A DNA stretch of 64,000 bases. Origin: Postechiella sp039985655 (GTDB taxonomy: Bacteria; Bacteroidota; Bacteroidia; Flavobacteriales; Flavobacteriaceae). This document shows positions 26,793 to 34,884 of this stretch, one piece after another. A model generated the notes under the pieces. The model did not search any database. It was given only the letters and a program-made list of their open reading frames with translations, and was not told where the DNA came from. The DNA lies in NCBI GenBank assembly GCA_039985655.1, contig JBDWSF010000016.1, forward strand, positions 124,001-188,000, read 5' to 3'. Position 1 is the first letter of the stretch; each line of letters opens with the position of its first letter. The translations under genes and the position numbers were made by a program.

Positions 26793-27697
26793 TCTTCTAT
26801 TTCTTTATCTGTCCATAATTCTGGGAAAAAGATCCTTTTTTGATACTTAGGATGCATGTATTTAACCCATTCACTTCCTCCTGTTGCTTCGGCTGTTTTA
26901 CCGTTTATATTTAAATAATGGTTTGCCGTATTATAATGTGCCATAACCCATTTAACGTTTACCGTGTAGTCGTAATGGCGCATCGCGCTTATTAATTCTT
27001 TATTTTCTTGTGCAGCTTTTGGTAACTCTTTAAACTTAGACCACAGGTTGTTTTTTCGATAAAACTTAGTAAATCTTAAAAATTCGTCTTTATAACGGTC
27101 TTCAAAATCAGATAACGTAAATGTTTTTTTACCTGTTTTATAATCTTTACCTGCTGCTTGCCAATACAAATATTCAAAGGCATTTTCATATGATGAATCT
27201 TGATCAAAAGTAGCTCTAAAACGCTTATCGATTAAATTAATAAGTTCGGTAGAAGCAAATTCAATTTTTCTGTATTGTGCGCTTTGAAAACCACTTGCTG
27301 GTGTTAACGTCGTTCTAAAATCATTATATTGATTAACATCCATCCCATCTTTCATAATACTAAAAGACGATGTTAATACATCAAAATAACGGCTAATGCG
27401 CATTATTTTTGTCGTAAACATTTCGGTGCTAACATCTGTACTATTGGCTACTTGATCAATCTCGGTAAGTACCATTTTAAAAAGTAACTCATTGACTTGA
27501 TGGTACATAATAAAAACCATCTCGTCTGGAAAAACAGTGCGTGGTATTTGAAGATTTAATAAGGCGTCTGTTTTTATATAATCCCAGTAATTAATAGGTT
27601 TACTGTGTAATAACCCCTCTAAATGAACATCTAAATCCTGGTCTATTTTATCGTATTTGGCTTTTAGTTGTTTGGTTATGTTAGGGTCTAAACTCAT
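26774..27697 (-). CDS. kynA: Tryptophan 2,3-dioxygenase family protein
   Basis: The 307-residue protein has the TDO-type helices, with FIMYHQVNELLFKMVLTEIDQV (distal haem pocket), YRKIEF, and the C-terminal ATGGSEWVKYMHP block. It should open the indole ring of tryptophan to N-formylkynurenine using haem and oxygen, the first step of the kynurenine pathway. The sequence is of the divergent Bacteroidetes type, so substrate preference should be treated with some care. Its ATG shares one base with the stop of the DUF3108 gene and its 3' end overlaps the M23 gene. Both overlaps indicate translational coupling. Confidence 0.87.
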   Translation of the reverse strand: MSLDPNITKQLKAKYDKIDQDLDVHLEGLLHSKPINYWDYIKTDALLNLQIPRTVFPDEMVFIMYHQVNELLFKMVLTEIDQVANSTDVSTEMFTTKIMRISRYFDVLTSSFSIMKDGMDVNQYNDFRTTLTPASGFQSAQYRKIEFASTELINLIDKRFRATFDQDSSYENAFEYLYWQAAGKDYKTGKKTFTLSDFEDRYKDEFLRFTKFYRKNNLWSKFKELPKAAQENKELISAMRHYDYTVNVKWVMAHYNTANHYLNINGKTAEATGGSEWVKYMHPKYQKRIFFPELWTDKEIEDWGRNI

Positions 27698-28479
27698 TAA
27701 TTATCTACTACAATTTTAAACGGATGTTTTAATCCTTTAAAAGCCTCTAGATCTGCTCTTAACGAGCCTACAGCTAAATCTGCTTTGATACGCAAAGGTA
27801 CTTTATTTTTATCTTTCGACACCCATAGCGTCAAACTTTCTTCCTCCTTAAAAACACGACCTGCCATTACGTATGGTCTAAATTTTAAAGACTCAACATC
27901 TCCAAATTCTGTACTAATAATTTCTTCTCCTAAATACTGAAGTTTAAACCCATAATTTTCTTCATCAAAAAACATATCAATCCTTACCTCATCTCCTATT
28001 TTTAATGAATCGGTTTGCAAATTATTTCGTAAATAATAAAAAGTCGATACCATATCCTGAATATTAGGTTTGGTATCTATAACCGTTTTCTTTTTATGTT
28101 TTATATTATTTACATGCGCTTTGTTATTGTTTTGATCAAAATCAATAACAATATCCTTGGTATGCCCACCTTCATCTATGTTTCTAACAAATTTATATGG
28201 CATTATGGTTTGTTTGTCAAAGTAGCTTTCGTATCGATCTTTGACTTTAAAAAACCATTTTATCATACCCGTTGTCCAACCTTTACCAACAACATGGTAC
28301 ACTTCTTTACTGTTTAACGACTCCTCTTTAACCTGTAGCGTAGCATTACCAGCCTTAAGCCAATTACTATAACTCATTTTAAATTTAAACCACTCGCCTT
28401 CTTCAAATGCTGATTCTTGTTGAGAAAAAGACATTTGTGAAGTAACAACAAGTAATAATATAAGCAGTATATTTTTCAT
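27697..28479 (-). CDS. DUF3108 domain-containing exported protein
   Basis: The 260-residue protein has a signal peptide (about 19 residues, ending SFSQ) and then the DUF3108 beta-rich domain. Seen are FEEGEWFKFKMSYSNWLKAGNATLQV near the start, YVGKGW-like and KVKDRYESYFD strands, and LTLWVSKDKNKVPLRI near residue 220. The family is periplasmic or outer-membrane associated, distantly like LolA/LolB-type lipid carriers. Its function is not established. It heads the operon with kynA, the M23 peptidase and pgi. Confidence 0.85.
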   Translation of the reverse strand: MKNILLILLLVVTSQMSFSQQESAFEEGEWFKFKMSYSNWLKAGNATLQVKEESLNSKEVYHVVGKGWTTGMIKWFFKVKDRYESYFDKQTIMPYKFVRNIDEGGHTKDIVIDFDQNNNKAHVNNIKHKKKTVIDTKPNIQDMVSTFYYLRNNLQTDSLKIGDEVRIDMFFDEENYGFKLQYLGEEIISTEFGDVESLKFRPYVMAGRVFKEEESLTLWVSKDKNKVPLRIKADLAVGSLRADLEAFKGLKHPFKIVVDN

Positions 28480-28633
28480 CTCGTATTAGGTATTGCAATG
28501 TAACTTTCTAGCGACACATTTATTGTTTTCGAATAAGAAATTACAATTACTATTCCAAAAATATAAATTTATTCTGACACCTACTTATTAATTAGAAGCT
28601 CTTAACGATAATTTGTTACATTTTTTAATTATT

Positions 28634-28742
28634 TGGGCGTTACCGCAAGGGTCGCGCTTTACACTGCAAGTCCTCGCTCATACCTCACTGTGGGCTTTCC
28701 GTTGCAATCGCTAACGCAATCAGTCCTCAATTTTGCAGTAAT
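28634..28742. repeat. GC-richer element with internal direct repeat and GCGTTA/TAACGC ends
   Basis: The stretch is clearly less AT-rich than its surroundings. GCGCTTTACACTGCAAGTCC (28654-28673) and GGGCTTTCCGTTGCAATCGC (28692-28711) are imperfect direct repeats. GCGTTA near 28637 and TAACGC near 28712 form an inverted pair. Elements of this form (GGGCTTTnCnnTGCAATC, then CTAACGC) are, from memory, scattered through flavobacterial genomes; their role is not known to me. Confidence 0.6.
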
Positions 28743-28950
28743 CCGTTTACAGTCAAATCTCATCTGTTAAAAAAAGTTTAATTGTTTATTTGTTGAATTC
28801 TTAATCAACAACTCAACCTCCATAATTCAACATAGAACAAAAAAAAAAAAAACATGGATTAGACTGGCTCCTCCCTTTATTTTCAAAGGGAAGACAATTT
28901 CGATTTTAATAGAAATTAGGAGGGTTAAATTTAATCAAACTAAAATCAAA

Positions 28951-29005
28951 AAGAGGCTCTCTAAAAAGTAAAATGAGAGTCATATTACTTTCTAGACAGC
29001 CTCTT
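28951..29005. repeat. Long imperfect hairpin, 21-bp arms
   Basis: The left arm (28951-28971, starting AAGAGGCT) pairs with the right arm (28985-29005, ending AGCCTCTT) with two mismatches around a 13-base loop. It lies beyond hpd, next to the 33-bp palindrome. It may be a second terminator or another dispersed palindromic repeat. Confidence 0.7.
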
Positions 29006-29051
29006 AAATTATATTTCAAATAATAATTTCGTACTGCGTATTTAGCTTACA

Positions 29052-29084
29052 AGACCTGACAGGTTTTAAAAACCTGTCAGGTCT
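29052..29084. repeat. 33-bp perfect palindrome, copy 3 (arm centre flipped)
   Basis: The arm is AGACCTGACAGGTTTT, so the T in the centre of the nested CCTGTCAGG of copies 1 and 2 is here an A, and the other arm is changed to match. It lies 13 bases past the hpd stop codon, again at a gene end. Confidence 0.85.
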
Positions 29085-29097
29085 AAAAACACATATT

Positions 29098-30258
29098 TTA
29101 TAACGTGCCTCTATTCGCTTGCTCACGTTCAATAGATTCAAAAAGCGCTTTAAAATTACCTGCACCAAAGCCACGCGCTCCCATGCGCTGAATAATTTCA
29201 AAAAATAAGGTTGGTCTATCTTCAACAGGTTTTGTGAAAATTTGCAATAAGTATCCTTCCTCATCGGCATCAATCATAATACCCAAACGTTTTAAAGCTT
29301 CAATATCTTCTCTAAGTTCGTGACTATATTCTTCTAATCGCCCCGGAACTGCTCGATAATATGCCTCTGGCGGAATAGATAAAAACTCAACACCACGTGC
29401 TCTTAAACTAGAAACAGCAGTAATAATATCATCTGTTGCAACTGCAATATGTTGTACACCCGAACCTTCATAAAAATCTAGATATTCCTCAATTTGCGAT
29501 CGTTTTTTACCTTTCGCAGGTTCGTTTATTGGGAATTTAATACGTCCGTTACCGTTACTCATGACTTTACTCATCAAAGCTGAATATTCGGTATGGATTT
29601 GTTTATCGTCAAAGGATAAGAAATTTTCGAATCCCATAACATCTTCATACCATTTCACCCAAGTATTCATTTGTCCCCAACCTACATTACCAACCATATG
29701 GTCGATATATTTTAAACCTATTGGTTCTGGATTATAATCAGATTTCCATTCTCGAAAGCCTGGTAAAAAAGCACCGTTATAATTTTTGCGTTCTACAAAT
29801 ATATGCACGGTTTCTCCATAAGTATAAATCCCTGCGCGCACGACTTCGCCATGTTCGTCAGTTTCAACCACGGGCTCCATATACGGTTTTGCCCCGCGAC
29901 TTATGGTTTCCTGATATGCTTTTCGCGCATCTTCAACCCAAAGAGCTATTACTTTTACACCATCGCCATGTTTTACAATATGGTCGTTAATTGGAGACGA
30001 ACTATTTAACGGCGTAGTAAGTACTAATTTAATTTTATCTTGTTTTAGCACATAGCTTACAGAATCTTTTGCCCCTGTTTCTAGGCCTTTATAGGCATAC
30101 GATTGAAATCCAAAAGCGGTTTTATAAAAGTGTGCCGATTGTTTGGCGTTACCCACATAGAATTCTACATAGTCGGTTCCTAAAAGCGGTAAGAAATCTT
30201 GTGCGCCTGCGAATATTTTTTCTAATCCGTAATTTACTGGTTTTATGTCTTTACTCAT
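29098..30258 (-). CDS. hpd: 4-hydroxyphenylpyruvate dioxygenase
   Basis: The 386-residue protein is built of two VOC domains. The iron ligands can be placed at His in KYIDHMVGN, His in GVQHIAVATDD and Glu in LFFEIIQRMGARGFGAGNF. That last block, with KALFESIEREQ, is the signature C terminus. It converts 4-hydroxyphenylpyruvate to homogentisate with oxygen, the second step of tyrosine breakdown in the cytosol. The next enzyme, hmgA, is encoded 0.5 kb upstream on the same strand, and a disrupted small gene lies between them. The gene is followed by two inverted repeats that probably end transcription. Confidence 0.97.
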   Translation of the reverse strand: MSKDIKPVNYGLEKIFAGAQDFLPLLGTDYVEFYVGNAKQSAHFYKTAFGFQSYAYKGLETGAKDSVSYVLKQDKIKLVLTTPLNSSSPINDHIVKHGDGVKVIALWVEDARKAYQETISRGAKPYMEPVVETDEHGEVVRAGIYTYGETVHIFVERKNYNGAFLPGFREWKSDYNPEPIGLKYIDHMVGNVGWGQMNTWVKWYEDVMGFENFLSFDDKQIHTEYSALMSKVMSNGNGRIKFPINEPAKGKKRSQIEEYLDFYEGSGVQHIAVATDDIITAVSSLRARGVEFLSIPPEAYYRAVPGRLEEYSHELREDIEALKRLGIMIDADEEGYLLQIFTKPVEDRPTLFFEIIQRMGARGFGAGNFKALFESIEREQANRGTL

Positions 30259-30301
30259 AATATTATAGAATAGAGAAGTTAGAATAGAGAAAAAAGACTT
30301 A

Positions 30302-30660
30302 TTAAAGTTTGTTTTGAAACCCCATTGTCATTTTTTGAAACTCTTCTATTTTTTCTTCAAGTTTATTTAATTGTTCTTTAGTTATATAACTTCTATTACT
30401 TGCAATTATTAATTGTGTTTCGAGTTCAAAGATGAACCTAGAGCGATATCTATAAAATGAGAAAAAGACCTATCAGTTCTTGAAGAACCTTCAGCTATAT
30501 TACTAGGTATAGAAATAGAACATCTACTAATTTGAGATATTAACCCAAATTTTTCATCTTTTGGAAAGCCTTCTATTATTTTAAAAACATCATCAACAAT
30601 TTCAATTCCTAATTTCCAAATCTTTAAATTCTTGTAGTTATGTCTTTTCCTAACACCCAT
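30302..30660 (-). pseudogene. Frameshifted four-helix bundle protein (23S rRNA IVP-like)
   Basis: The first 76 codons (from 30660) encode the four-helix bundle family, with YKNLKIWKLGIEIVDDVFK and the hallmark SIPSNIAEGSSR. The frame then runs into a stop, giving an 83-residue product ending SLNSKHN. One base further along, the next frame continues exactly where the family does (FELETQLIIASN, then a last helix, ending at a stop at 30302-30304). Adding one T to the TTT run at 30428-30430 would restore about 120 residues, the family's normal length. The damage is therefore a single-base deletion, or a sequencing error. The family's function is not well established. Confidence 0.8.
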
Positions 30661-30723
30661 TCTCTAGTTTCTTTTATCTCTTTTCTTTGCCCTAATTTCT
30701 CTTTTTCCCTTTTCTTAATTTTA

Positions 30724-31881
30724 TTACTCCAACCAAGATTTATAATAATTCTCGTCTGCTATTTTCATAGCGTCTTCGGTTACCATTAACGGTTTAAACG
30801 TATCGACCATAACGGCGAGTTCGTCGGTTTTTGTTTTACCTATACTACGCTCTGCTGCTCCTGGGTGCGGACCGTGAGGAATACCAGCCGGGTGCAAGGA
30901 AATATGACCTGCCTCGACATCGTTTCGACTCATAAAATCGCCGTCGACATAATATAAAACCTCATCGCTATCTATATTACTATGATTGTATGGCGCGGGT
31001 ATAGATTGAGGATGGTAGTCGTATAACCTTGGTACGAAGCTGCAAATGACAAAGGCGTCAGCTTCAAAAGTTTGATGGACTGGCGGTGGTTGGTGAATAC
31101 GCCCTGTTATGGGCTCGAAATCGTGTATTGAAAAGGCATATGGGTAATTATAACCGTCGTAACCAACAACATCGAACGGATGCGATGCGTACACCATCTC
31201 TATAATATCATCTTGCTTTTTTACTTTTATTAAAAATTCGCCCGCCTCGTTATACGTTTCTAATTCTTGGGGTCGGCGAATATCGCGTTCGCAAAATGGC
31301 GCATGTTCAAGCAATTGCCCAAACCAATTTCGATAGCGTTTTGGGGTATAAATAGGTCTTCGTGACTCGACAATAAACAGTCTGTTGTCTTCGGTATCGA
31401 AATCCATCTTATAAATAATTCCGCGAGGCACCAATAAATAATCACCATACTTAAAATCGAGATTACCCAACATAGTCCGTAGCTTACCGGTGCCTTTATG
31501 CACAAAAATAAGCTCGTCGGCATCAGTATTTTTATAAAAATAATCGCGTGTAGATTCTTTTGGAGCCGCTAAAATAATAGCGCAATCGCTATTTATTAAA
31601 ACTGTTTTTCGGCTTTCTAAATAATCGTTTTCGGGTTTTACTAGAAACCCTTTTAAACGGTACGATTTAATATTGTTTTTTAAAGCTATTTTAGGCACAA
31701 CGCTGTATTGTTTTTTTATAGCTTTTACTTGCGTTGGACGTTGCTCATGATAACTGTTTGTAGACATCCCATCGAAACCAATAGTACCAAACAATTGTTC
31801 GTAATACAAACTACCGTCTGGTTTTTTAAACTGAATATGGCGTTTATGCGGAATGCTTCCTAATTTATGGTAAAAAGGCAT
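30724..31881 (-). CDS. hmgA: Homogentisate 1,2-dioxygenase
   Basis: From the start at 31881 (MPFYHKLGSIPHKRH, the usual N terminus) the protein has 385 residues. The frame opens 45 bases upstream, but the extra residues are not family-like. Cupin-fold iron ligands are visible as His and Glu in HSNIDSDEVLYY and His in PHGPHPGA. It opens the ring of homogentisate to maleylacetoacetate, continuing tyrosine and phenylalanine breakdown after hpd. The isomerase and fumarylacetoacetase that finish the pathway are not in this window. Confidence 0.96.
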   Translation of the reverse strand: MPFYHKLGSIPHKRHIQFKKPDGSLYYEQLFGTIGFDGMSTNSYHEQRPTQVKAIKKQYSVVPKIALKNNIKSYRLKGFLVKPENDYLESRKTVLINSDCAIILAAPKESTRDYFYKNTDADELIFVHKGTGKLRTMLGNLDFKYGDYLLVPRGIIYKMDFDTEDNRLFIVESRRPIYTPKRYRNWFGQLLEHAPFCERDIRRPQELETYNEAGEFLIKVKKQDDIIEMVYASHPFDVVGYDGYNYPYAFSIHDFEPITGRIHQPPPVHQTFEADAFVICSFVPRLYDYHPQSIPAPYNHSNIDSDEVLYYVDGDFMSRNDVEAGHISLHPAGIPHGPHPGAAERSIGKTKTDELAVMVDTFKPLMVTEDAMKIADENYYKSWLE

Positions 31882-32214
31882 TTGCTTTGAATTTAAAAGG
31901 TTATTTCGACTTCGCTTGATAACCAAATATGGTTTAATATTTAGCTATTTCCACCAAGTGAATTTTAAAATGGTTGAATATAAAATTTGAATTATATTTT
32001 CTTTAGATGCAATAGGAAAGAATTTAATTTCCTTTTTTTTTACTTATTTGATATTACCTAAAGATACAACAAAGCGCGATTACTCAGGATTCCTCTTGAT
32101 AAGAAAATGAAGAAATGATAATAAGTCTTGCCAAAAAAGAGTCATAACTCAACAAATATCGTGAAATTTTTAGAATAACTCAAAAAAACACTACTATTTT
32201 GATGCTTTTAGGTT
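31882..32214. other. Intergenic region upstream of hmgA
   Basis: This 333-base AT-rich region, between the patatin 3' end and the hmgA 5' end, should hold the hmgA promoter, but I could not fix a convincing -7 box. AGGAAA at 32014-32019 pairs with TTTCCT at 32028-32033 and is followed by nine T residues on the plus strand. This would be a plus-strand terminator, yet no plus-strand gene lies upstream of it, so it may be a relic or chance. Confidence 0.4.
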
Positions 32215-34449
32215 CTAGAACCAAAACCCTAAATTAAAAAACCAAACACTGTTCTTAGCCTCTGGCGAATAACTGTACTTAACTTGAATTGGTCCTACAA
32301 AAGTTTCCATAGCGTAACCCAAACCGTAACCGCGGTAATCAGGTAACGAAAACCATTCTCCTGATTCGAAAATATCTTCATCAATATTTGCCCAATTTAC
32401 CTCAAAAAGAATATGGTGTTTTTTTAAAACCTCATAATCAGCAATAGCAGATGCTTTTACATAACTATTCCCTGTTAAGGATAAAAAATCGTAACCAATA
32501 AAGGGAACAAAATTATTTATTAAATTATTTCCGTAACCCCCTAATGCAAAATCTAATGTTTTGGTAGAATTGTCGCCCATCTTAAAACCACCACTGGTTC
32601 CAATATTAAACGCTATTTTATCGGAAATACTAAACGCATAACCTAAATCGGCTTTGGCTATCGAAAAATCTTCAAAAGTATCGTTAAAATGTGATGCAAA
32701 TAAATAAGTATGTACATCGCCATTAAAAGACATTCCACGTTTAGGGAAGTATTTATTATCGTAAGTATCTAACTTTAATTGCGCAAACACACTAAAATAA
32801 TCTGTTTTTTCGAAAACAAAATCTTCAGTTAGATTATTATTAATCATTATGGTTTCAGATTTCACTTCGATACGTTTATGTTCTGCCCCTAAACTTAATG
32901 CAAAGTCTTTTTTAAACAGAGTTTGTAAGTAAAACTGATTGGTTTGATCTTTCAATTCGGCATTAATTTTATTTAAACCAACACCTATTATTTCATTATC
33001 ATCCAATAATAATTCTGCACTTATATTTTTATTAAATGTATTGAATCTAGACTTTAAACCGACACTCCAATAAAAGCCTTTATCTATTAAATACTCAAAA
33101 TTATACCTAACGTGATCACCTAAAATAAAGTCTAACGACGCGACATCATTATCAAAAAGCAAACGTTTTTTTGTGATATTAATCAATGCAGCACTTTTAT
33201 ATAGATCGTCAAAATGAATCCCTAATTTTAAAAAAGTGTTCGTTTTTGTTTCGCGTACTTCAGCTATTAAATTATAAGCGTCCTTGTTTTCAGTTTTACT
33301 TAACTGATATTGAAAGCCATCAAAATTATTGGTTGCAATCAAGTTATTTACACCTTTTGTAAAATCGTTATAACTTATTTTTTCATTAGATTTAATCTTC
33401 AGTTTACCTAAAACATAAGACCTGGTATAGTTATTTAATCCTTTTATTGAGGACGACTTAATAATAATACTATCTTGTGGCGTCAAACTAACTTTTGGTT
33501 TAGATTTATAAGATACCAACTTCCCCAAATCATTTACTTTAAGTAAGGTTGCCCGTTTCCCTTTATCTATAATCTCTACACCTTTATCAAAAGAAACTAA
33601 CGAATACCCAACAATATCGGGTTTAATATAAATATCCGTTTTTTCGATTTTAGATTTCATGGCTTTAATAGATCTAAAATTATTTATTTGAATTAGCACG
33701 TCGGGAGCCGATGTTAATTCGTCACGTTTTAATAATCCATCTTGAACATCTACACCAATAATAACATCCATCCCTTTGGTCCGTAACTCGTCAATAGGAT
33801 AATTGTTTATCACGCCACCATCTATTAAAATTTGATTATTAATGACAACTGGCTGGAATAATGTGGGCAGCGCACTACTTGCCATAAGAGATTGTGTAAA
33901 ACTACCCTTATCTAGCAAAACAGCTTGACCTGTTTCGACATCTGTAGCCATGCAAAAAAACGGAATGGGTAATTTATCAAACGCATTAACATCACTGACA
34001 TGCAACGTTAATCGAGACAGTAAACTATAAATATTTTGTCCTCTTGAAAGTGCCGATGGTAACTTAATTTTAAACTTATCGAACGGTAAGGTTATGGCAT
34101 ATTTTTCCGAATTATCACGCTCGTAAAACACTTGAGAAGCTCTTGGTAAATCGTCGGTTATAATTTTATCAAAATCTACTTGCCTAAAAATAGAATCTAT
34201 TTGTTTTCCAGAATACCCCGATGCGTATAATCCACCTAAAATAGCCCCCATACTTGTACCTGCAATATAATCTACTTGTATCCCTAAACTATCAAGAACT
34301 TTAAGCGCACCAATATGCGCCAATCCTTTTGCGCCACCACCACTCAACACTAAACCAATTTTTGGTTGCGTTTCTTGCGTATTAGTTTGCGCTTTCACGG
34401 AAAATGAAGCGATTAAAAATAGGGTTAGTATGATCGTTTTATTATTCAT
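32215..34449 (-). CDS. Patatin-like phospholipase with BamA-like barrel (PlpD-type)
   Basis: The 744-residue protein has a signal peptide (about 20 residues), then a patatin domain with SGGGAKG (oxyanion hole, residues 36-42), the nucleophile elbow GTSMG with Ser66, and the catalytic Asp210 in DGGVINNYP. A POTRA-like segment lies at about residues 340-400, and the last 350 residues form a 16-strand Omp85-type barrel ending in FWF. This is the layout of type Vd autotransporters such as PlpD, though Bacteroidetes members often keep the lipase attached. The likely role is phospholipid hydrolysis at the outer membrane or surface. Its ATG overlaps the stop of the small exported-protein gene by four bases. 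Confidence 0.9.
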   Translation of the reverse strand: MNNKTIILTLFLIASFSVKAQTNTQETQPKIGLVLSGGGAKGLAHIGALKVLDSLGIQVDYIAGTSMGAILGGLYASGYSGKQIDSIFRQVDFDKIITDDLPRASQVFYERDNSEKYAITLPFDKFKIKLPSALSRGQNIYSLLSRLTLHVSDVNAFDKLPIPFFCMATDVETGQAVLLDKGSFTQSLMASSALPTLFQPVVINNQILIDGGVINNYPIDELRTKGMDVIIGVDVQDGLLKRDELTSAPDVLIQINNFRSIKAMKSKIEKTDIYIKPDIVGYSLVSFDKGVEIIDKGKRATLLKVNDLGKLVSYKSKPKVSLTPQDSIIIKSSSIKGLNNYTRSYVLGKLKIKSNEKISYNDFTKGVNNLIATNNFDGFQYQLSKTENKDAYNLIAEVRETKTNTFLKLGIHFDDLYKSAALINITKKRLLFDNDVASLDFILGDHVRYNFEYLIDKGFYWSVGLKSRFNTFNKNISAELLLDDNEIIGVGLNKINAELKDQTNQFYLQTLFKKDFALSLGAEHKRIEVKSETIMINNNLTEDFVFEKTDYFSVFAQLKLDTYDNKYFPKRGMSFNGDVHTYLFASHFNDTFEDFSIAKADLGYAFSISDKIAFNIGTSGGFKMGDNSTKTLDFALGGYGNNLINNFVPFIGYDFLSLTGNSYVKASAIADYEVLKKHHILFEVNWANIDEDIFESGEWFSLPDYRGYGLGYAMETFVGPIQVKYSYSPEAKNSVWFFNLGFWF

Positions 34450-34847
34450 TTTTGTTTTAAATCATAAATCAAAAACCTTTTAGGTGTGTCTTCATATCGT
34501 TGAGTAAAAATAATTGCATATTCTTTAATTTCTTTATCAAATTCAGTACTAAAATTATAGTAAGATCCTTTGTATTCATATATCCCTCTAACTCTAGCCA
34601 TTACCCCACCTGCCGTTTTGGATTTTGTAAACTTCATTGAACAACTTTTCCCCTCAAAATTAGTATAAATGACACTATAGTCTTCAAAGAAAGTATCATA
34701 TTTAACAGAAACATTTTTTCCTATTGGGTTTAAAAGTAATTCGCTTTTAGAAGTTCCGCTTTTCATTTTTCCTCCATATAAGTTTTCTAGTATTTGAGAA
34801 TAAATTGTAGTTGAAAATAAAAAGATTAGAAAAAGTATTTTCTTCAT
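34446..34847 (-). CDS. Small exported protein of unknown function coupled to the patatin gene
   Basis: The preferred start at 34847 (MKKILFLIFLFSTTIYSQ) gives 133 residues with a clear 18-residue signal peptide. The open frame extends to 34934 but would overlap uvrC and hide the signal. The mature part is beta-rich (VKYDTFFEDYSVIYTNFEGK, GIYEYKGSYYNFSTEFD) with no recognised family. Its last four bases overlap the patatin start (ATGA), so the two are translationally coupled. It may be a chaperone or partner for the patatin barrel protein; this is inference only. Confidence 0.7.
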   Translation of the reverse strand: MKKILFLIFLFSTTIYSQILENLYGGKMKSGTSKSELLLNPIGKNVSVKYDTFFEDYSVIYTNFEGKSCSMKFTKSKTAGGVMARVRGIYEYKGSYYNFSTEFDKEIKEYAIIFTQRYEDTPKRFLIYDLKQK

Positions 34848-34884
34848 AATTTTAATTTTTGGATTAATCCCAATCAAATAAAAA

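Larger units (their letters stand above)
28480..29097. other. Gene-free region packed with dispersed-repeat-like elements
   Basis: This 618-base gap lies between hpd (3' end at 29098) and the DUF3108 gene (5' end at 28479) and holds no credible coding sequence. From left to right it contains the DUF3108 promoter region, a GC-richer element at 28634-28742, a CCCTTT/AAAGGG hairpin at about 28872-28893, a long imperfect hairpin at 28951-29005 and a 33-bp palindrome at 29052-29084. A run of twelve or more A residues lies near 28849. Confidence 0.75.

Noticed and set aside
29016..29273. 85-residue minus-strand frame at the end of hpd
   Set aside because: It reads in a different frame through the hpd 3' end and the 33-bp palindrome; its composition is not protein-like.
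30409..30660. 83-residue four-helix bundle protein taken as a normal short gene, or as programmed frameshifting
   Set aside because: The missing part is present in the next frame, so it is a frameshifted longer gene. No slippery heptamer with a downstream structure that would support programmed frameshifting is evident.
32014..32041. Hairpin plus T-run as a plus-strand terminator
   Set aside because: No plus-strand gene lies upstream for it to end; kept only as a note in the intergenic entry.
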